From contig CAJXVA010000045.1 in the NCBI GenBank assembly GCA_913061055.1, positions 1-33,364 of the forward strand: a DNA stretch of 33,364 nucleotides, written 5' to 3'. This DNA comes from an uncultured Pseudomonadota bacterium. Its GTDB lineage: Bacteria > Myxococcota_A > Polyangia > Nannocystales > Nannocystaceae. Within the stretch, counting starts at the first letter, position 1; each line of letters opens with the position of its first letter. This document shows, piece after piece, positions 33,314 through 33,364 of the stretch. The notes under the pieces are model-generated. The model searched no databases, was not told the DNA's origin, and saw only the letters and a list, made by a program, of their open reading frames with translations. The position numbers and the translations under genes are program-made.

Positions 33314-33364
33314 CTGTCTCTTATACACATCTGACGCTGCCGACGAGCGATCTAGTGTAGATCT
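33314..33364. other. Illumina Nextera adapter, not genomic
   Basis: CTGTCTCTTATACACATCT (33314-33332) is the Tn5 mosaic end used in Nextera libraries. GACGCTGCCGACGA (33333-33346) completes the read-1 transposon adapter. GCGATCTA (33347-33354) is the reverse complement of the index TAGATCGC (known as S501/N501), and GTGTAGATCT (33355-33364) begins the P5 sequence. The run is contiguous to the last base, so the end of the contig is untrimmed adapter. Confidence 0.98.

Overview
The window looks like a contig from a high-GC (about 65% by eye) Gram-negative bacterium. The many lipobox lipoproteins, c-type cytochromes, NtrC-like two-component pair, TolC-like efflux protein and tmRNA-type 3' end fit a deltaproteobacterium or myxobacterium best, but this is inferred from style and not from a marker gene. 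The last 51 bases are not genomic: they are Illumina Nextera adapter with index and P5 sequence, so the natural sequence stops at 33313.

Positions 1-118 hold a simple GCC/ACC repeat, a strong terminator hairpin and the 3' end of a tmRNA (or tRNA) gene on the minus strand. Only the T-arm and acceptor half is present. This is what an element inserted into a tmRNA gene leaves at one border. No integrase or transposase was found, and no second copy of the border sequence was seen.

From about 120 to 23.8 kb the window is an accessory region rich in defence-type genes: a ComEC-like metallo-beta-lactamase protein (927-2066) divergent from an unknown protein (2146-2832); decayed frameshifted genes (2860-3600); an HEXXH metallopeptidase (3601-4908); a DUF3800-like protein (5150-5974); a two-gene unit of a Met-Gly-His protein and a large QueC-like PP-loop enzyme (6246-9106); small unknown genes (9308-10166); a small Cys-rich protein coupled to a zinc-ribbon/HEPN protein (10320-11641); and an Avs-like STAND NTPase with a PD-(D/E)XK nuclease domain (12093-16262). 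Convergent with the last is a tightly overlapping operon of SNF2 helicase, Mre11/SbcD-like nuclease and SMC/Rad50-like ATPase (23800 to 16448).

From 24.4 to 33.3 kb the content changes to envelope and signalling genes that look like resident chromosome: two paralogous lipoproteins, a frameshifted Cys/His-rich lipoprotein, a diheme cytochrome c lipoprotein, a sensor kinase with an NtrC-like regulator that lacks the sigma-54 contact loop, a potassium-channel-like protein, a lipoprotein combining an EF-hand and a haem site, and the start of a copper-type efflux operon (small Cys-rich protein, then TolC-family protein) preceded by a 17-base palindrome.

The best candidates for undescribed systems are the SNF2-Mre11-SMC operon and the QueC-like two-gene unit, where the partner's N-terminal glycine may be a modification target.
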